Shown here: one piece after another, positions 61,427-64,000 of the stretch
Position numbering within the stretch: the first letter of the stretch is position 1
Layout of the letters: every line of letters begins with the position of its first letter
Assembly (NCBI RefSeq): GCF_040363165.1
Contig: NZ_BSRG01000001.1
Coordinates: forward strand, 124,001-188,000
Origin: Thermus sp. LT1-2-5
GTDB taxonomy: Bacteria; Deinococcota; Deinococci; Deinococcales; Thermaceae
Reading direction: 5' to 3'
DNA: 64,000 nt
Notes under the pieces: generated by a model
The model's input: only the letters and a program-made list of their open reading frames with translations
The model's database searches: none
Told to the model about the DNA's origin: nothing
Translations under genes and position numbers: made by a program

Positions 61427-61430
61427 CCCT
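61425..61430 (+). promoter_or_regulatory. -10 box for the M16 peptidase pair
   Basis: TACCCT, 7 nt before GTG 61438. It overlaps the recG box, leaving 24 bp between the two start codons. Confidence 0.45.
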
Positions 61431-61437
61431 TAGGCCT

Positions 61438-62652
61438 GTGAGCCGCGTGGAGCGACTACCGAATGGCCTCCTCTTGGCCCTGGAGGAAAGGGACTACCCG
61501 GGGGTGGCCTTTCAGCTTTTGGTCCCCGCTGGGGCGGTGAACGAGCCCGAGGGGCTGTTGGGGGCGAGCGCCCTCCTCGAGGCCTGGCTTTGGAAAGGGG
61601 CGGGGGACCTGGACGCCAGGGGGTTGGCGGAGGCCTTGGACGCCCTTGGGGTGCGGCGGAATAGCGGGGCGGGGCTGGAGTACACCGCCTTCTCCGCCGC
61701 CTTTTTGCCCGAGGTGCTGGAGGAGGTCTTCCGCCTCTACGCCCTTCTTCTCACCCGGCCCCGCCTTCCCGAGGAGGGGTTTGAGGCGGTGCGGAGCGTG
61801 GCCTTGCAGGCCCTCCTTTCCCAGGAGGACCAGCCAGCGCGGAAGCTCCTTTCCGAGCTACGTCGCCACGTCTTCCTCTCCCCCCACGGCCGCGACCCCT
61901 TGGGGGAGGAGGAAAGCCTAAAGGGGGCGAACCCGGAGGCGGTGCGGGAGGACTTCCGGCGGCGCTACACCCCGAAGGGGGCCATCCTGGCGGTGGCGGG
62001 GGGGGTTTCCTGGGAGCGTCTCCTTGGGGCCATCGAGCCCCTCTTGGCCTGGGAAGGGGAGGAGGCCTTTTACCCTGCTCCAGAGCTTTCTGAGCCCCAC
62101 CGCTTCCACCTGGAAAGGCCCACGGCCCAGGTGCAGATCGGCCTGGCCTACCCCGACGTGGGGCCGGAGGACCCCCGGTTTTACGCCGCCCGGCTCGCCC
62201 TGGAGGTCCTCTCCGGGGGCATGTCCAGCCGCCTTTTCACCGAGGTACGGGAGAAGCGGGGCCTCGTCTACGCCGTTTCCGCCTTCCCCGCCGGGGTTAA
62301 GGGCCAGGGCCTCCTTATGGCCTACGCCGGCACCACCAAGGAGAGGGCGGGGGAAACCTTGGCGGTGATGCTGAGGGAGATGGAGCGCCTGCAGGAAGGG
62401 GTGGCGGAGGAGGAGCTGGCCCGGGCCAAGGTGGGCCTAAAGACCGCCTTGGTCCTCGCCGACGAGTCCGTGAGGAGCCGGGCCGCCTCCATGGCCCGGG
62501 ACCTCTTCTACCTGGGGCGGGTGCGCCCCTTGGCGGAGATAGAAGGGGCCATCGCTGGGACCAGCCTCGAGGCGGTGAACCGCTTCCTGCGGGAACACCC
62601 CTACCGGAACCCCTGGGTGGGGCTTTTGGGAGAGGTAAGCCATGTTTCGTGA
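61438..62652 (+). CDS. M16 family peptidase-like protein, non-catalytic partner
   Basis: 404 residues of the M16 (insulinase/processing protease) family. The HxxEH zinc motif position reads GASALLEAWLWKG, so both zinc histidines are absent; the later family segments (RRYTPKGAILAVAG, EVREKRGLVYAVSAFPAG, LSGGMSSRLF) remain. This is the inactive subunit of a heterodimer with the next gene. GTG start, overlaps the next gene by 11 nt. Confidence 0.9.
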   Translation: MSRVERLPNGLLLALEERDYPGVAFQLLVPAGAVNEPEGLLGASALLEAWLWKGAGDLDARGLAEALDALGVRRNSGAGLEYTAFSAAFLPEVLEEVFRLYALLLTRPRLPEEGFEAVRSVALQALLSQEDQPARKLLSELRRHVFLSPHGRDPLGEEESLKGANPEAVREDFRRRYTPKGAILAVAGGVSWERLLGAIEPLLAWEGEEAFYPAPELSEPHRFHLERPTAQVQIGLAYPDVGPEDPRFYAARLALEVLSGGMSSRLFTEVREKRGLVYAVSAFPAGVKGQGLLMAYAGTTKERAGETLAVMLREMERLQEGVAEEELARAKVGLKTALVLADESVRSRAASMARDLFYLGRVRPLAEIEGAIAGTSLEAVNRFLREHPYRNPWVGLLGEVSHVS

Positions 62653-63862
62653 GGCAGAGCTAAAAAACGGCCTGAAGGTCATCGCCGAAGTCCTGCCCGA
62701 GGCCAAGAGCGTGGCCCTGGGCTACTTCGTGAGAACAGGGGCCCGGGACGAGGCCAAGGAGGAAAGCGGGGTAAGCCACTTCCTGGAGCACATGGTCTTC
62801 AAGGGGCCCGAGGGGATGGACGCCCTTTCCGTGAACCTGGCCTTCGACCGGATGGGAGCCCAGTACAACGCCTTCACCTCCGAGGAGGCCACGGTCTACT
62901 ACGGGGCGGTGTTGCCGGAGTTTGCCTTCGAACTTCTGGCCCTCTTCACCCGGCTCCTGCGCCCCGCTTTGCGCCAAGAGGACTTCGACACGGAGAAAAA
63001 GGTCATCCTGGAGGAGATCGCCCGCTACGAGGACCGCCCCGGGTTCATGGCCTACGACTGGGCCCGGGCCCGCTTCTTCCGGGGCCACCCCTTGGGGAAT
63101 AGCGTCTTGGGCACCAAGGAGAGCATCACCGCCCTCACCCGGGAGCAGATGGCGGCCTACCATGCCCGGCGCTACTTGCCCAAGAACATGGTCCTCGCCG
63201 CCACGGGCAAGGTGGACTTTGAGCGGCTTTTGGCCGAGGCGGAGGCCCTCACCGCCTCCTGGCCGGAAGGGGAGGCGGGACGGGCTTACCCCCCCTTATC
63301 CCCGGCCACGGGCCTGGAAGAAAGGCCTTACGAGAAGGCCCGGGCCCTTTACCTGGTGGGGCTTTTCCCCGGGGTGGCCTACCAGGAGGAGGCCCGCTTC
63401 GCCGCCCAAGTGCTCACCCACCTTCTGGGGGAGGAGGGCTCGGGAAGGCTCCACTTCGCCCTGGTGGACCGGGGCCTGGCGGAGGTGGCCTCCTTCGGCC
63501 ACGAGGAGGCGGACCGGGCGGGCTTCTTCCACGCCTACGTGCAGGCGGACCCCGGCAACAAGGAGGCGGTGCTTTCCGCCCTTCAGGAGGAGCTCGTCCG
63601 CCTGCGGCGGGAGGGGGTGCGGGAGGAAGAGGTGGAGCGGGCCAAAACCCCCTTGGCCACCGCCTTGGTCTTCGCCGGGGAGACCCCCATGGGCCGGCTT
63701 TTCCACCTGGGGATGGAGTACCTGTACACCGGCCGCTACCTCTCCTTGGCGGAGCTCAAGGACCGGATCGGCCGGGTTTCCGCCCGGGAGGTGAACGCCC
63801 TGTTGGAGCAGGGGCTTTTGGACGGAGGCTTCTACTACCTGGTCGTGCCCCATGGAGCCTAA
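62642..63862 (+). CDS. M16 family zinc peptidase, catalytic subunit
   Basis: 406 residues. Inverted zinc motif HFLEH ([14 protein letters not shown]) near residue 45 with the downstream Glu in [12 protein letters not shown] to [29 protein letters not shown] and [17 protein letters not shown] are family regions. Pairs with the preceding inactive homologue; substrate unknown, likely peptides in the cytoplasm or periplasm (no signal peptide seen). Confidence 0.93.
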   Translation: MFREAELKNGLKVIAEVLPEAKSVALGYFVRTGARDEAKEESGVSHFLEHMVFKGPEGMDALSVNLAFDRMGAQYNAFTSEEATVYYGAVLPEFAFELLALFTRLLRPALRQEDFDTEKKVILEEIARYEDRPGFMAYDWARARFFRGHPLGNSVLGTKESITALTREQMAAYHARRYLPKNMVLAATGKVDFERLLAEAEALTASWPEGEAGRAYPPLSPATGLEERPYEKARALYLVGLFPGVAYQEEARFAAQVLTHLLGEEGSGRLHFALVDRGLAEVASFGHEEADRAGFFHAYVQADPGNKEAVLSALQEELVRLRREGVREEEVERAKTPLATALVFAGETPMGRLFHLGMEYLYTGRYLSLAELKDRIGRVSAREVNALLEQGLLDGGFYYLVVPHGA

Positions 63863-64000
63863 AGCCTTAGGGGCGGCCCTCATCACCATCCTCTTCTGGG
63901 CGAGCGCCTTCGCCGGCATTCGGGCCGGCCTCCAGGGCTTGGCCCCGGGGCACCTGGTCCTGCTCCGCTTTTTGGTGGCGGGTAGCCTCCTCCTCCTTTA
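63852..64000 (+). CDS. EamA/DMT family transporter, cut by window edge
   Basis: The first 49 residues only: ATG 63852 overlaps the M16 stop by 11 nt and gives two hydrophobic helices ([19 protein letters not shown] and [15 protein letters not shown]), the typical opening of drug/metabolite transporters of the EamA type. The rest is outside the window. Confidence 0.75.
   Translation, partial: MEPKALGAALITILFWASAFAGIRAGLQGLAPGHLVLLRFLVAGSLLLL

Overview
The window is a gene-dense, GC-rich (roughly 70% G+C) bacterial chromosome segment. Protein sequences, codon bias and a Thermus-type 36-nt CRISPR repeat point to the genus Thermus; I cannot fix the species. Most genes are spaced by a few bases or overlap (ATGA, GTGA, TGATG junctions). 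About a third have a TANNNT-like -10 box only 6-8 nt before the start codon and no ribosome binding site, the pattern of leaderless transcripts known in Deinococcus-Thermus.

Layout: 1-5760 holds envelope genes (bshA-like glycosyltransferase cut by the window edge, LptF/G-like permease, LptC/A-like protein, O-antigen-ligase-like protein and partner), a nitrilase-family hydrolase and bioY with a BirA-type operator. 5890-8880 is lower glycolysis (gap-pgk, then tpiA behind a terminator). 8880-15190 holds a glutamine-type aminotransferase, a 2-oxoacid dehydrogenase E1 alpha/beta pair, miaB, a flavoprotein and mobA. 15186-23547 is the most unusual region: six exported proteins in one minus-strand operon, divergent from a SARP-like regulator. 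They look like a chaperone-usher-type surface-fibre system: four subunit-like proteins ending in a shared G[TE]Y-x11 motif, a PapD-like chaperone, and a 952-residue beta-barrel protein with two SdrD-type B repeats.

23544-36676 holds lon, a lipoprotein, pyrD, a Uma2 protein, the pyrR-pyrB-pyrC operon with PyrR site, leader peptide and terminator, an SPW-repeat protein, tauE, a 2-hydroxyacid dehydrogenase, the tldE/tldD pair and holA. 36677-48235 holds glutaryl-CoA dehydrogenase, small proteins, a VWA protein, tsaD, secA, yebC, a Kef-type antiporter, a DsbA-like protein, speE and a SpeD paralogue that lacks its catalytic residues. 48240-56289 holds ftsK, fur, yibE/F and sbcDC. 56290-57390 is a 420-nt relatively AT-rich leader plus a six-repeat CRISPR array without cas genes in view. 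57391-64000 holds a Notum/pectin-acetylesterase-family enzyme, a zincin, recG, a paired M16 peptidase operon and the start of an EamA transporter.

Functionally the window mixes housekeeping (glycolysis, pyrimidines, secretion, repair, tRNA modification) with one accessory surface system at 15.2-23.5 kb and one defence locus at 56.3-57.1 kb. The regulatory sites seen directly are a BirA-like operator, a PyrR attenuator with leader peptide, SARP-style heptamer repeats before the fibre operon, and several intrinsic terminators.
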